64,000 nt of DNA from Casimicrobium huifangae (GCF_009746125.1 NZ_CP041352.1:3146436-3210435), one strand, 5' to 3'; shown: positions 17,051-26,056, numbered from the stretch's first letter. Made by a program: numbers and translations. The notes: a model not told the origin generated them from the sequence alone.

Positions 17051-18283
17051 CTACGCGGCAAGCCGCTCGTCAATCAACTCGATCCAGTGCTTGACCGGCA
17101 ACTCGGTGCCGCTTTGCAGATGCGTCATGCAGCCGATGTTGGCGGTGGCGATCTGCGCGGGCTTGCCGGCCACAAGATTGCCCAGCTTGCGATGCTTGAG
17201 CTCTCCGCTGATTTCGGGTTGCAGCACCGAGTAGGTACCCGCCGAGCCGCAACACAGATGGCTATCGGTCACGGGCGTCAGCGTGAAGCCCGCATCACGC
17301 AGGATACCCTCAACACCGCCGCGCAGCTTCATGCCGTGCTGCAGCGTGCACGGCGGGTGGTAGGCAATCGCCGGCAGCGCATCACGGATGGGCTTCAACG
17401 ATGGTTTGAGTTGCACCCAGGCGTCGGCAATCACTTCGGACACATCCTTCGAGATCGCCGCGATGCGTGTGGCTTTCTCCGCATAGACCGCATCGTGCTG
17501 CATGAAGTGACCATAGTCCTTCACCATCACCGAACAGCCGGACGCGGTGACGACAATCGCTTCGGCACCAGCCTCCACCAGTGGCCACCAGGCGTCAATG
17601 TTGGCGCGGACACGGGCGACTGCGGCATCGTGCTCGTTCAGATGATGGCTCAGCGCACCGCAGCAGCCGCCGGCAGCGACGCGTTTGAGCGTGATGCCAG
17701 CGCGATCCAGCACTCGTGCGGCCGCTGCATCGATAGACGGTGCCATCGCGTCCTGCACGCAGTTGTCGAGCAGCAGCATCGTGCGCGCATGTTGCGCAGC
17801 GGACCAGCTGCCCGGTGCGCGGAGCGGCTGCACCTTGGCCTTGAGCGAGGTCGGCAGCAGGGGGCGCGCCGCCCGGCCCAGCGCGAGTGCGGCAGCAAAT
17901 GCCTTCTTGCTCAGCAGGCCACGATGCAGTACACGCCGACGCAAACTGTCGCCTGCACTGCGTCCGACTTTTTTCTCGACCACCGCGCGCCCGATATCGA
18001 CCAGACGACCGTATTGCACGCCACTCGGGCAAGTGCTTTCGCAGTTGCGACAGGTCAGGCAGCGGTCGAGATGCTGCTGCGTCTTCGCGGTGGGCTCGGT
18101 GCCTTCCAGCACCTGCTTGATCAGGTAAATGCGGCCGCGTGGCCCATCGAGTTCGTCGCCAAGCACCTGATAGGTTGGGCAGGTTGCCGTGCAGAAACCG
18201 CAGTGCACACAGGAGCGCAGGATCGCGTCTGCCTCCAGGCCCTCGGGCGTGTCCTTGATGAAGTCAGCGAGGTTGGTTTGCAT
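17051..18283 (-). CDS. glcF: Glycolate oxidase iron-sulfur subunit
   Basis: GlcF passes electrons from the FAD subunits of glycolate oxidase to the membrane quinone pool. The 410-aa protein has two ferredoxin-type cluster motifs near the N-terminus: CVHCGFCTATCPTY and CLTCRNCESTCPSG. The C-terminal half has two CCG-type domains (GGCCGALSHH and LCCGSAGTYS), as in all GlcF/heterodisulfide-reductase-D-like proteins. Length and layout match the family. It follows glcE by 80 bp, a gap filled by inverted REP-like units. Confidence 0.95.
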   Translation of the reverse strand: MQTNLADFIKDTPEGLEADAILRSCVHCGFCTATCPTYQVLGDELDGPRGRIYLIKQVLEGTEPTAKTQQHLDRCLTCRNCESTCPSGVQYGRLVDIGRAVVEKKVGRSAGDSLRRRVLHRGLLSKKAFAAALALGRAARPLLPTSLKAKVQPLRAPGSWSAAQHARTMLLLDNCVQDAMAPSIDAAAARVLDRAGITLKRVAAGGCCGALSHHLNEHDAAVARVRANIDAWWPLVEAGAEAIVVTASGCSVMVKDYGHFMQHDAVYAEKATRIAAISKDVSEVIADAWVQLKPSLKPIRDALPAIAYHPPCTLQHGMKLRGGVEGILRDAGFTLTPVTDSHLCCGSAGTYSVLQPEISGELKHRKLGNLVAGKPAQIATANIGCMTHLQSGTELPVKHWIELIDERLAA

Positions 18284-18299
18284 ACGTCAAGACGGGATT

Positions 18300-18370
18300 G
18301 TGGGCGCGGTTCTACCGCGACGTGTGAGGGTCCGCCTGCACTGCGGTCGCGGTAGAGCCGCTCCTACATT
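18300..18370. repeat. Inverted pair of REP-like units between glcE and glcF
   Basis: The left unit contains GCGGTTCTACCGCGAC and the right one is the reverse complement form of GTAGGAGCGGCTCTACCGCG. Together they can fold as a two-unit (BIME-like) structure. The right unit overlaps the last codon and the TAG stop of glcE. Such pairs can change the stability of the flanking mRNAs. Confidence 0.65.
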
Positions 18371-19425
18371 GCGGGGAAGATGTTGTACGGATCGAAACTG
18401 GCTTTGATCTTTTGCTGCACGTCACTCAATGCAGCGGCCATCGGAACGACGCGCTCGGCGTCGCTCGTTGCGCCACGAAATACATGGGCGTTGCCGCCTT
18501 CCACCCGCGCCCATTCGCGGATGGCGGGTAGCGCAATCGCCTGCGTACGCAGCCAGCGCTGTGCGCCACCCCAGTCGATCGCCTGCTGGTCCGCCCCATT
18601 GGCAAGATCACCAAGCGCTGCAGTGGACTTGCAGGACACGCGGATCAGCGGGTTGCTTTCATCGACACCGGCGAAGTACCCGTGCTGCTGTTCGCGCCAC
18701 GCCCGCCACCAGGCAGCGTCGTCAGCAAGCAATTCCCCGCCGAGCCTGCTTACCGCAGATGCCACAGCGGACTCAGCACCGGCGAGACGCAGATAGAGCC
18801 GACCCGCCACCCAGGTACTGGCAGTGACCGGGTTGGCCTCGGCGTAGCAGCGGTTCATGGCGGTGATCGCAGCGGCCGCATCGAGTTCGAAGACTCGCGT
18901 CTGTTGTGCCGTGTGCAGAGGCAGGCATTTGAACGCGACCTCGGTGATCATGCCCAGCGTGCCCATCGATCCGGCGAGCAGGCGAGCGATGTCAAAGCCG
19001 GCGACGTTCTTCATCACCTTGCCTCCGAATGACAGGTAATCGCCCTTGCCGTCGACGACTTTGGCGCCGAGCACGTAGTCACGCAGCGCCCCAGCGTAAG
19101 GGCGGCGCGGGCCGGAAAGGCCGGTGGCAAGTGCACCGCCGACCGTGGCCCCGGCCCCAAAGTGTGGCGGCTCGAACGCCAGCATCTGCCCAGCTTCGGC
19201 CATCACCCGCTCCACCTCGGCAAGCGGTGTACCGGTGCGAACGACGATGACGAGCTCGTTGGGTTCGTATTCGACGATCCCGGCGTTGACGCGCGTATCA
19301 AGCGTCAACGCGTCCTGGATGACCGGAGGCGCGCAGAACGATTTGCTGCCCGAGCCGCGAATGCAGATTTTTCCGCCCCGCGCCGCGGCTTCCTTGATTT
19401 GCGCTTGCCAGATGTCGATGCTCAT
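18364..19425 (-). CDS. glcE: Glycolate oxidase FAD-binding subunit
   Basis: GlcE is the second FAD-type subunit of glycolate oxidase. The 353-aa product begins MSIDIWQAQIKEAAARGG and has the PCMH-type FAD site: ICIRGSGSKSF, LVIVVRTGTPLAEVERVMAEAGQ, and ATVGGALATGLSGPRRPYAGALRDYVLG. It lacks most of the C-terminal substrate-binding half of GlcD, as is normal for GlcE. The ATG at 19425 was chosen because the open frame further up overlaps the GST gene and has no similarity. The gene lies between the GST (19-bp gap) and glcF. Confidence 0.93.
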   Translation of the reverse strand: MSIDIWQAQIKEAAARGGKICIRGSGSKSFCAPPVIQDALTLDTRVNAGIVEYEPNELVIVVRTGTPLAEVERVMAEAGQMLAFEPPHFGAGATVGGALATGLSGPRRPYAGALRDYVLGAKVVDGKGDYLSFGGKVMKNVAGFDIARLLAGSMGTLGMITEVAFKCLPLHTAQQTRVFELDAAAAITAMNRCYAEANPVTASTWVAGRLYLRLAGAESAVASAVSRLGGELLADDAAWWRAWREQQHGYFAGVDESNPLIRVSCKSTAALGDLANGADQQAIDWGGAQRWLRTQAIALPAIREWARVEGGNAHVFRGATSDAERVVPMAAALSDVQQKIKASFDPYNIFPAM

Positions 19426-19444
19426 CTTGTCGTCGTTCGCAGGC

Positions 19445-20119
19445 TTACGCCTGCTTCTCGTAAATGAATTCCGGCTCTTCGTGATCAACGACTTGCGGCT
19501 CTGCCCTGGAGTCAGCGATCCATTGCTGCATCGACGGATGTGCGAGCATCGCTTTCACGTAGCTCGCGACCACGGGCGAGCACTTCACGCCATAGGTGTT
19601 GAAGCGGAACACCACCGGTGCGAAGTAGGCGTCGGCATTGCTGAATGTGCCGTAGAGATAAGGGCCACCCGCGCCAAAGCGGCTGCGTGCCTCTGTCCAC
19701 AACGCCTGCATGCGATCAATGTCCTTCTGCACGTCCTCGCGCGGCGTCGCAACCGGATAGCTGCGGCGCACGTTCATCGGCATCCAGTTGCGAAGTGCGC
19801 CAAAGCTGGAGTGCATCTCCGCGCAGGCGCTACGGGCATGGGCACGCGCAGCGGCATCAGCGGGCCACAGGCCCGGATGACGTTCGGCGAGGTATTCGGC
19901 AATGGCGAGCGAATCCCACACCTTGACATCACCGTCAACCAGCACCGGCACGCGGCCATTGGGCGAGCGTTTGCGTGAACTGATCTCGGCAGCGAATTCG
20001 GGTGTCTCGAAGAGATGCTTCTCTTCGGCAAATGCAATGCCCGAGGCATGCAGCAGCAACCAGGGACGCAGGGACCACGACGAGTAGTTTTTGTTGCCGA
20101 TGAGCAGGGTATAGGCCAT
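19445..20119 (-). CDS. Glutathione S-transferase family protein
   Basis: A 224-aa GST with N-terminal motif IGNKNYSSWSLRPWLLL, in which the paired Ser residues stand at the usual active-site position. GRVPVLVDGDVKVWDSLAIAEYLAERHP then forms the glutathione site. The C-terminal domain contains YLYGTFSNADAYFAPVVFRFNTYG. It is inserted between the lactate-type oxidase and glcE in one strand of an otherwise glycolate-oxidation operon. A role in clearing reactive aldehydes or peroxides from 2-hydroxyacid oxidation is possible, but this is inference from position only. Confidence 0.85.
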   Translation of the reverse strand: MAYTLLIGNKNYSSWSLRPWLLLHASGIAFAEEKHLFETPEFAAEISSRKRSPNGRVPVLVDGDVKVWDSLAIAEYLAERHPGLWPADAAARAHARSACAEMHSSFGALRNWMPMNVRRSYPVATPREDVQKDIDRMQALWTEARSRFGAGGPYLYGTFSNADAYFAPVVFRFNTYGVKCSPVVASYVKAMLAHPSMQQWIADSRAEPQVVDHEEPEFIYEKQA

Positions 20120-20215
20120 GACTGTCTTTGTTGGCGAGTTGGAGGGCCGATTAATTTATGGGATCACGATTGCGTGTGTTTGAGGATTTCGCTGGCTAGG
20201 CTGCGTTCCAGGCGC

Positions 20216-20235
20216 GTGGGCAACGAGTTGCCCAC
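20216..20235. repeat. Hairpin GTGGGCAACGAGTTGCCCAC
   Basis: A near-perfect palindrome in the 147-bp gap between the second FAD oxidase and the GST gene. It belongs to the same family as 8406-8421, and the flanking ACCCTAAGG extends the likeness. It is likely a dispersed hairpin rather than an operator. Confidence 0.55.
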
Positions 20236-20266
20236 CCTAAGGATCAATGCAAGGTCGCGCACGACG

Positions 20267-21670
20267 CTATTGCATCGGGATCGTCTTCCCCGGGTTCATG
20301 ATGTTGTTCGGGTCGAGCGCCTTCTTGAGCGTGCGCATCACGTCAACAGCCTCGCCGTGCTCTGCCTTGAGCGCGTCGAGCTTGTGGATGCCGATACCGT
20401 GCTCGCCAGTGCAGGTGCCGCCCATGCCGATCGCGATATGGGCGATGCGGTCAGCCGCAACTTCCGCGCGCTGCCGCTCGTCCGCGCTGTTGGGGTCGAA
20501 AGTGATGAGCACATGGAAGTTGCCGTCGCCGACGTGGCCCACGATCATGCAGACGAGCCCACTCTTCGCGACCTCGTCCTTGGCGGCCTTGACGCAGTCC
20601 GCCAGGCGCGAGATCGGCACGCAGGTGTCGGTCGAGAACGCCTGCTTGCCCGGCACGTAGTTCATGCCCGCCCAGTACGCATCGTGGCGTGCTTTCCAGA
20701 GCTTGCTGCGGTCCTCGGGCTTGTCGGCAAAGCGATAGTCGCTGGCGCCATGTTCGGCCGTGATCGACTTCATCAGCTCAATCTGCTCGCTGACGTAGGC
20801 GTCGGTGCCGTGGAATTCCATGAACAGCGTCGGCTTGACGGCGAATCCGTCGAGCTTGCTGTACTTGATCGAGGCATCCATCTGCACCTCGTCGAGCAGC
20901 TCGATGCGTGCCATCGGGATGCCCAGCTGCATCGCGGTGATCACCGAGTTGACGGCCGACGGCAGGTCCTCGAACTGGGTGACCGCAGCGCTGATGCGCT
21001 CGGGCACGCCATAAAGCTTGAGCTGGATTTCGGTGATGATGCCGAGCGTGCCTTCGCTGCCGATGTAGAGTCGCGTGAGGTCGTAACCCGCGCTCGATTT
21101 TTTGGCGCGAGTGCCGGTCTTGATGATGCGGCCGTCGGGCGTGATGACGGTGAGCCCGAGGATGTTCTCGCGCATGGTGCCGTAGCGCACGGCGTTGGTG
21201 CCGCTGGCGCGCGTCGCCGACATGCCGCCAATGCTCGCGTTGGCGCCCGGATCGATCGGGAAGAACAATCCCGTATGACGGATGTCGGCATTGAGCTGCT
21301 CGCGGGTGACGCCCGCCTGCACGCGGCAGTCGAGGTCTTCAGCATTGATCTCAAGCACCCGATTCATGCGCGAGAGATCGAGGCAGACCCCGCCGTAAAG
21401 CGCTTTCAGATGGCCTTCGAGCGAGGTACCCGTGCCGTAAGCGATGACCGGGATGCGCGCCTGATTGCAAAGCTTCAGGATGCTGGCAACTTCCTCGTTC
21501 GACTCGGGGAACACGACCACATCGGGCAAGCCTGCGTCCTGCATGCCCTCGCCGTGGCTGTGGTGCTCGCGCACCGACTGCGAGGTGACTGCGCGTTCGC
21601 CGTAGGTTTTGCAAAGGGTCGCGACCGCAGACGACACGGTAGCTTCAGTTGGACGATCAAAGGTCAGCAT
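20267..21670 (-). CDS. FAD-linked D-2-hydroxyacid (D-lactate type) dehydrogenase
   Basis: The 467-aa enzyme is of the vanillyl-alcohol-oxidase/PCMH family. FAD-binding blocks are IPVIAYGTGTSLEGHLKALYGG, NASIGGMSATRASGTNAVRYG and LYIGSEGTLGIITEIQLKLYG. The substrate domain has the metal/substrate motif VGHVGDGNFHVLI and the C-terminal TGEHGIGIHK and PNNIMNPGK. This pattern is closest to the respiratory D-lactate dehydrogenases (LDHD-like) and related D-2-hydroxyacid oxidases. The start at 21670 has GGAG 6 nt upstream. It lies directly downstream of glcD in the glycolate operon, so it may broaden the substrate range to D-lactate or similar acids. Confidence 0.88.
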   Translation of the reverse strand: MLTFDRPTEATVSSAVATLCKTYGERAVTSQSVREHHSHGEGMQDAGLPDVVVFPESNEEVASILKLCNQARIPVIAYGTGTSLEGHLKALYGGVCLDLSRMNRVLEINAEDLDCRVQAGVTREQLNADIRHTGLFFPIDPGANASIGGMSATRASGTNAVRYGTMRENILGLTVITPDGRIIKTGTRAKKSSAGYDLTRLYIGSEGTLGIITEIQLKLYGVPERISAAVTQFEDLPSAVNSVITAMQLGIPMARIELLDEVQMDASIKYSKLDGFAVKPTLFMEFHGTDAYVSEQIELMKSITAEHGASDYRFADKPEDRSKLWKARHDAYWAGMNYVPGKQAFSTDTCVPISRLADCVKAAKDEVAKSGLVCMIVGHVGDGNFHVLITFDPNSADERQRAEVAADRIAHIAIGMGGTCTGEHGIGIHKLDALKAEHGEAVDVMRTLKKALDPNNIMNPGKTIPMQ

Positions 21671-21720
21671 CTGGTTCTCCTTGGGCGCTCACGTCAATGT
21701 GTGCCCGCCTTTCCTGTTCA

Positions 21721-21744
21721 CCGGGCGAGCAATGCCCGCCCTAC
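21721..21744. repeat. Hairpin GGGCGAGCAATGCCC with flanks
   Basis: Located in the 82-bp gap between glcD and the second FAD oxidase. The outer repeat GGGC and GCCC can pair around a GAGCAAT loop, and CCGCCCTACC follows. It resembles the GGGCAAC-type hairpins at 8406 and 20216, so it is probably a related dispersed unit. Confidence 0.4.
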
Positions 21745-21752
21745 CAATCGAA

Positions 21753-23225
21753 TCAAAACCTCGGCAAGTCCGCAAAAGGCATCGGCTTACCCTTGCCAAC
21801 GCGCATCTTTCCAAATTCGGCACAGCGGTGCAGCGTCGGTACCGCCTTGCCGGGATTCAAGAGGCCGTGCTCGTCGAAGGCGTGCTTGATCTCGTGCATG
21901 CGCGCCAGTTCCTTCGGCGAGAACTGCACGCACATCTGGTTGATCTTTTCGATGCCGACGCCGTGCTCACCGGTGATGGTCCCGCCCACCTCGACGCAAA
22001 GCTCGAGGATTTCGGCGCCGAACTCTTCGGCGCGTTCCAGTTCACCGGGCACATTGGCATCGAACATGATCAGCGGATGCAGATTGCCATCCCCCGCATG
22101 AAACACGTTGGCGCAACGCAGGCCGTATTTGCCCGACAGCCGCTCGATCTCGTTGAGCACGCGCGGCAATTCCTTACGCGGGATGGTGCCGTCCATGCAG
22201 TAATAGTCGGGCGAGATGCGACCCGTCGCCGGGAAAGCGTTCTTGCGGCCACTCCAGTAGCGCAGGCGCTCGGCCTCGTTCTGCGAGACCTTGATGTCGG
22301 TGGCACCTGCCCTGCGCAGCACGTCCGAAACGCGCGCCATCTCGTCTGCCACTTCATCCGGCGTGCCATCGCTTTCGCAGAGCAGGATCGCCGCAGCCGT
22401 GAGGTCATAGCCTGCGTGCACGAAACCTTCGACGGCCTCGGTCGCGATGCGGTCCATCATTTCGAGACCGCCGGGGATGATGCCCGCCGCGATGATGTCG
22501 CCCACTGCGGCACCCGCCGCCTCGACGCTGGCGAATGAGGCCATCGCAACCTGAGCCAGCTGTGGCTTCGGCGTCAGCTTGACGGTGACCTCCGTCACGA
22601 TGCCGAGCAAGCCTTCCGAGCCGATCATCAGCGCCAGCAGATCGTAGCCACCGGGCGAGGCTTCGTCCAGTGAATCAGAACCGACGTCGACGATATCGCC
22701 TGTCATCAGCACCACCCGCAGCTTGCGGATGTTGTGCACGGTGAGGCCGTACTTCAGGCAGTGCACGCCGCCGGAGTTTTCGGCGACGTTGCCGCCTATC
22801 GTGCAAGCGATCTGTGATGACGGGTCGGGTGCGTAGTAGAGGCCCAGCGGCGCTACCGCCTCGCTGATCGCGAGATTGCGCACGCCGGGCTGCACGCGGG
22901 CCGTGCACGCGAGCGCATCGACATCAAGGATGCGCATCATCTTGGCAGTGGACAGCAGGAGCGCGTTCGGGTCCGGCATCGCTCCGCCCGAGAGCCCGGT
23001 GCCGGCGCCGCGTGCCACGACCGGCACCCGGTGGGCGTGGCACACCTTCATCACGGCAGCAAGCTGTGCCTCGTTCTCGGGCAGCGCAACGCACTTGGGC
23101 AGCGCGCGATACATCGAGAGTCCGTCGCATTCATAAGGCCGCATGTCTTCGGCGGCCGTCTTCAGGCAATCTGCGGGCAGGATGTGGGCGAGCGCCTCGA
23201 AGAAGGTGGCCGATTGCATGTTCAT
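21753..23225 (-). CDS. glcD: Glycolate oxidase FAD subunit
   Basis: GlcD is the main catalytic flavin subunit of glycolate oxidase (glycolate to glyoxylate). The 490-aa product has the FAD-binding segments VPVVARGAGTGLSGGAMP, CTIGGNVAENSGGVHCLKYG and IGSEGLLGIVTEVTVKL. The C-terminal catalytic region contains FHAGDGNLHPLI and TGEHGVGIEK, and the chain ends with HGLLNPGKAVP. Length is typical. Its ATG overlaps the stop of the GntR gene by 4 bp. Confidence 0.95.
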   Translation of the reverse strand: MNMQSATFFEALAHILPADCLKTAAEDMRPYECDGLSMYRALPKCVALPENEAQLAAVMKVCHAHRVPVVARGAGTGLSGGAMPDPNALLLSTAKMMRILDVDALACTARVQPGVRNLAISEAVAPLGLYYAPDPSSQIACTIGGNVAENSGGVHCLKYGLTVHNIRKLRVVLMTGDIVDVGSDSLDEASPGGYDLLALMIGSEGLLGIVTEVTVKLTPKPQLAQVAMASFASVEAAGAAVGDIIAAGIIPGGLEMMDRIATEAVEGFVHAGYDLTAAAILLCESDGTPDEVADEMARVSDVLRRAGATDIKVSQNEAERLRYWSGRKNAFPATGRISPDYYCMDGTIPRKELPRVLNEIERLSGKYGLRCANVFHAGDGNLHPLIMFDANVPGELERAEEFGAEILELCVEVGGTITGEHGVGIEKINQMCVQFSPKELARMHEIKHAFDEHGLLNPGKAVPTLHRCAEFGKMRVGKGKPMPFADLPRF

Positions 23226-24142
23226 GCTCCCTGAGAAGTGGTTGCGGCACGCCCGATGAGGCGCACCAGCACTCGGTCCAGCGCGCGCTGCACATGCGCC
23301 TGCGCAAGCGTTTTCGCCTGCACGGCGTCCGCGGATTCAATGGCCTGCAGGATCGCTGCGTGATCACCGTGGCCAACCTCGGTGATGCCGACGGCGTAAC
23401 CGGTGCGGTCCCAGGTCGCCTTGCGAGAGGCCGAGAACTGTGCGCCGAGAAACTCGACGAAGCGCGTGATCTGCCTGTTGTGGGTTGCTGCCGCGATGGC
23501 GTTGTGAAAGCGGTCGTCAGCGTCGGAGCCGTCGGCGCCGGTCGCAAGCGCTTCGCCCATGTCCGCCAGCGCAGCACGAATCGCCACGAGGTCTGTGTCG
23601 GTCCGTCGTTGCGCCGCCAGCTCAGCGGCACCTGCTTCGACAATCTGCCGCAGTTCTAGCAGCTCGCGTTCGGCGGTATCGGCGATGTCAGATGCCGTGG
23701 CGGGTAGCGCATCACCGAGCTCGCTGCCGCTCGCCGTCACGCCGGATTGGAGTCGGAATGCAGCGATCTTGTTGCGCTCGGCGACGAAGGCGCCAGAGCC
23801 CTGACGCGACTCGATGCGACCATCTGCCTTGAGCCGCGCCAGCGCCTCGCGCACGATCGGGCGCGACACGCCCAGCGAATCGGCCAGCGCTTTCTCGGGC
23901 GGCAACTTGCTGCCAACCTTCCAGAGGCCCATGTCAAGCTGCAGCAGAAGCTGCCGGTGTGCCTCATCAGCCAGCGACTGCGGGCGGGCCACCGTGTTCA
24001 GCGCGGTGCCAGTGATCTCACCAGTCGCCGCATCCAGCGCGGCCGTCAGCGCACGGGCGGCATGCGTTAGCGCAGACGATCGCACGCCTTGCGCAATGTC
24101 CAGACTTGCATCCTTGGCAGTCGAAAAGTTGTCAGACAGCAT
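23222..24142 (-). CDS. GntR family (FadR-like) transcription regulator of the glycolate cluster
   Basis: The 306-aa protein has a winged HTH at about residues 60-120: LPPEKALADSLGVSRPIVREALARLKADGRIESRQGSGAFV, the hallmark of the FadR-type GntR group. The C-terminal half (ELLELRQIVEAGAAELAAQRR and DDRFHNAIAAATHNRQI) is the helical FCD effector domain. An N-terminal extension of about 50 residues is unusual for the family. It is the first gene of the leftward operon and is joined by overlap to glcD, so it is likely autoregulated and responds to a 2-hydroxyacid, by analogy with GlcC or LldR. That effector is inference. Confidence 0.88.
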   Translation of the reverse strand: MLSDNFSTAKDASLDIAQGVRSSALTHAARALTAALDAATGEITGTALNTVARPQSLADEAHRQLLLQLDMGLWKVGSKLPPEKALADSLGVSRPIVREALARLKADGRIESRQGSGAFVAERNKIAAFRLQSGVTASGSELGDALPATASDIADTAERELLELRQIVEAGAAELAAQRRTDTDLVAIRAALADMGEALATGADGSDADDRFHNAIAAATHNRQITRFVEFLGAQFSASRKATWDRTGYAVGITEVGHGDHAAILQAIESADAVQAKTLAQAHVQRALDRVLVRLIGRAATTSQGA

Positions 24143-24199
24143 GACAACATTGTAGGTACCTCAGGCAAAGGTCTTCTGCTGGTTTTCCCGGAGTCAACG

Positions 24200-24317
24200 A
24201 GCAGCTTTCTCTGCGAACGCCCATTCGATATGGGCTAAGCGCCTCTTTTTGGCAAAGTCGAGTTCTATTGAATAGCCCTGCTAAGCCCTTTTGCGATGGG
24301 CCGTTCAACAAAAAGCC
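24200..24317 (+). repeat. MITE-like dispersed element, copy C
   Basis: Bounded by GAGCAGCTTTCTCTGCG on the left and CGTTCAACAAAAAGCC on the right, an imperfect inverted repeat. Internally it shares TGGCAAAGTCGAG and the end segment CGTTCA(A/G)CAAAAAGC with the copy at 51321. It occupies most of the gap 24143-24426, just upstream of the gntR-glc operon. The remaining bases of the gap show no gene. Confidence 0.6.
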
Positions 24318-24426
24318 ATATTGAGAAACTCACCCCGAACGGACTGCTGAAAATGAAAAGAGCGCAGTCAGACCGCGCTCTTGATGCGATGCCAGTGACG
24401 TGTTCGCCGCCAGCTGCGTGATGCAC

Positions 24427-25155
24427 CTAGCTGCCGCAGCCGCCTCCGCCGCAGCCGCCACCGCCGCCACAACCGCTGCTGCCACCATCGCCGCAACTGC
24501 TGCTGTCGGAGCAACTGGACGAATCGCCGCTGCTGCCACCGCCGTCACCCCCGCTGCTGGACGCCATTTGGTCGTGACGCTTTTGCATGCGCGCAAAGTC
24601 ATCCTCGGCGTAGCTGTTGCCGCCCGCGATCCCAAGCTTCTGGTCGATACCGAACAGATCCCTCGGCGACGCAATCGCCGCCGCTGCGAGGCCGCCGGCC
24701 ATGCCTGCCGCCAGCGCGCCGGAACCGAACAGTCCGCTGCGCGTGCCGTAGGTCATCGCCAGCCCGTCGGCTTCTGCCTTGGCGTTGCCATCGTGCGGGA
24801 CATGGTGCAGGAATTTGCCAAACGCCTTCTCACAGAACGCTGAGTAGTTGTGTGTCATCAGGATGAACTCATGCCAGGCCGTATCGACCGCCTTGCTGGG
24901 CATTCCAAACTTGGTGTTCGGATTCTCCGCAATCAGCATGAACCAGGCGCGCAGCCCTTCAAGGATCAGGTTGACCTGCTCTCCGGAGAGATCGGGGTAA
25001 GCCTGATCCAGCTTGAATCGCAGCCCGGACGGGAAGCGATAGCCGCAGATGAATTCCGCTCGCTCGCGCCGTACGCGGTTGTTGCGGCGGGACAGGTAAA
25101 ACGAACCGCCAAGAACGGTCACCAGCACAATGATGCCGAGAATTGTTGATGTCAT
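24427..25155 (-). CDS. Membrane-anchored protein with Gly/Ser/Cys-rich tail (glycine-rich-domain family-like)
   Basis: The 242-aa protein begins with a membrane helix (TSTILGIIVLVTVLGGSFYL) and a basic segment. The middle block VDTAWHEFILMTHNYSAFCEKAFGKFLHH resembles the conserved VDxxWH...Y..FC..AFG region of glycine-rich-domain proteins found in bacteria and plants. A Gly/Ala-rich segment follows, and the last 45 residues are almost only Gly, Ser, Asp and Cys, with the final part GGCGGGGCGS. The Cys pattern suggests metal binding or disulfide cross-linking. It is divergent from the SDR gene, and no function is known. Confidence 0.7.
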   Translation of the reverse strand: MTSTILGIIVLVTVLGGSFYLSRRNNRVRRERAEFICGYRFPSGLRFKLDQAYPDLSGEQVNLILEGLRAWFMLIAENPNTKFGMPSKAVDTAWHEFILMTHNYSAFCEKAFGKFLHHVPHDGNAKAEADGLAMTYGTRSGLFGSGALAAGMAGGLAAAAIASPRDLFGIDQKLGIAGGNSYAEDDFARMQKRHDQMASSSGGDGGGSSGDSSSCSDSSSCGDGGSSGCGGGGGCGGGGCGS

Positions 25156-25293
25156 CTTTATCTCCTCTTTTACTTATCGTTGTTGAGTAGCGATGCTTCT
25201 TTTGCCCACATTGATAGACGATCTGTATGACTGGATTGTGACAACCTGATGCGATTGTGACAGCACGATAATGACGGCACGAAAGGGACAACC

Positions 25294-26040
25294 ATGAACC
25301 AGATAGACCTCAAGGGCCGCGTGGCCGTGATTACTGGCGGCGCCCGTGGCATAGGTTTCGCCTGCGCGCAGCGTTTCATCGACAGCGGTGCCCGCGTAGC
25401 GCTGTGGGACCTCGATGGGGATGCGATCACAGCCGCCGTTGCCAGCCTTGGAGCAGCCGCGAGGGGCTTTGTCGTTGACGTCGCCAACGAAGGCGGAATC
25501 AACGCGGCGCGGCAATCAACGCTCGAAGCGTTCGGCCAGATTGATATCGTGGTCAACAACGCCGGCATCACCGGCCCAAACGTGAAGACCTGGGAATATC
25601 CGCCGGCCGATTTCCGCCGCGTCGTCGAGATTGATCTGGTGGCGCCCTATCTGGTGTCACGGGCGCTGGTGCCGCACATGATCGAGCGCGGTTACGGCCG
25701 CATCGTCAACATTGCCAGCGTGGCCGGCAAGGAGGGCAACCCGAACGCGCCAGCCTACAGCGCCGCCAAGGCGGGGCTGATCGGCCTGACCAAGTCGCTC
25801 GGCAAGGAGCTGGCGACCAGCGGCGTACTGTGCAACTGTGTGACGCCCGCCGCCGCAGAGACTGACATCTTCAAGCAGATGACCGAAGCGCACATCGCGT
25901 TCATGAAATCAAAAATTCCGATGAACCGTTTTGTGCAGGTCGAGGAAATCGCCGCCATGGTGGCGTGGCTCGCGAGCGAGGATTGCTCGTTCACCACCGG
26001 CGGCGTGTTTGATATTTCGGGCGGGCGGGCCACGTATTAG
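25294..26040 (+). CDS. SDR family oxidoreductase (3-oxoacyl-ACP reductase-like)
   Basis: A 248-aa short-chain dehydrogenase. The cofactor site reads TGGARGIGFACAQRF with an acidic residue at the end of the second strand (LWDLDGD), which favours NAD(H). NNAGITGP is the structural NNAG motif. The catalytic Ser-Tyr-Lys are in IVNIASVAGKEGN and PAYSAAKAGLIG. The C-terminal SEDCSFTTGGVFDISGGRATY is typical of sugar or hydroxyacid dehydrogenases of this group. The intergenic 25156-25293 holds the divergent promoters. Substrate is unknown; it is close to a Bug transporter receptor. Confidence 0.9.
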   Translation: MNQIDLKGRVAVITGGARGIGFACAQRFIDSGARVALWDLDGDAITAAVASLGAAARGFVVDVANEGGINAARQSTLEAFGQIDIVVNNAGITGPNVKTWEYPPADFRRVVEIDLVAPYLVSRALVPHMIERGYGRIVNIASVAGKEGNPNAPAYSAAKAGLIGLTKSLGKELATSGVLCNCVTPAAAETDIFKQMTEAHIAFMKSKIPMNRFVQVEEIAAMVAWLASEDCSFTTGGVFDISGGRATY

Positions 26041-26056
26041 TGGCGTTCCGCCACAG

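Noticed and set aside
20015-21889. Plus-strand frame of about 620 residues across the FAD oxidase
   Set aside because: It is antisense to a complete FAD-dependent enzyme and spans the gap between two genes; no ribosome site or motif supports it.
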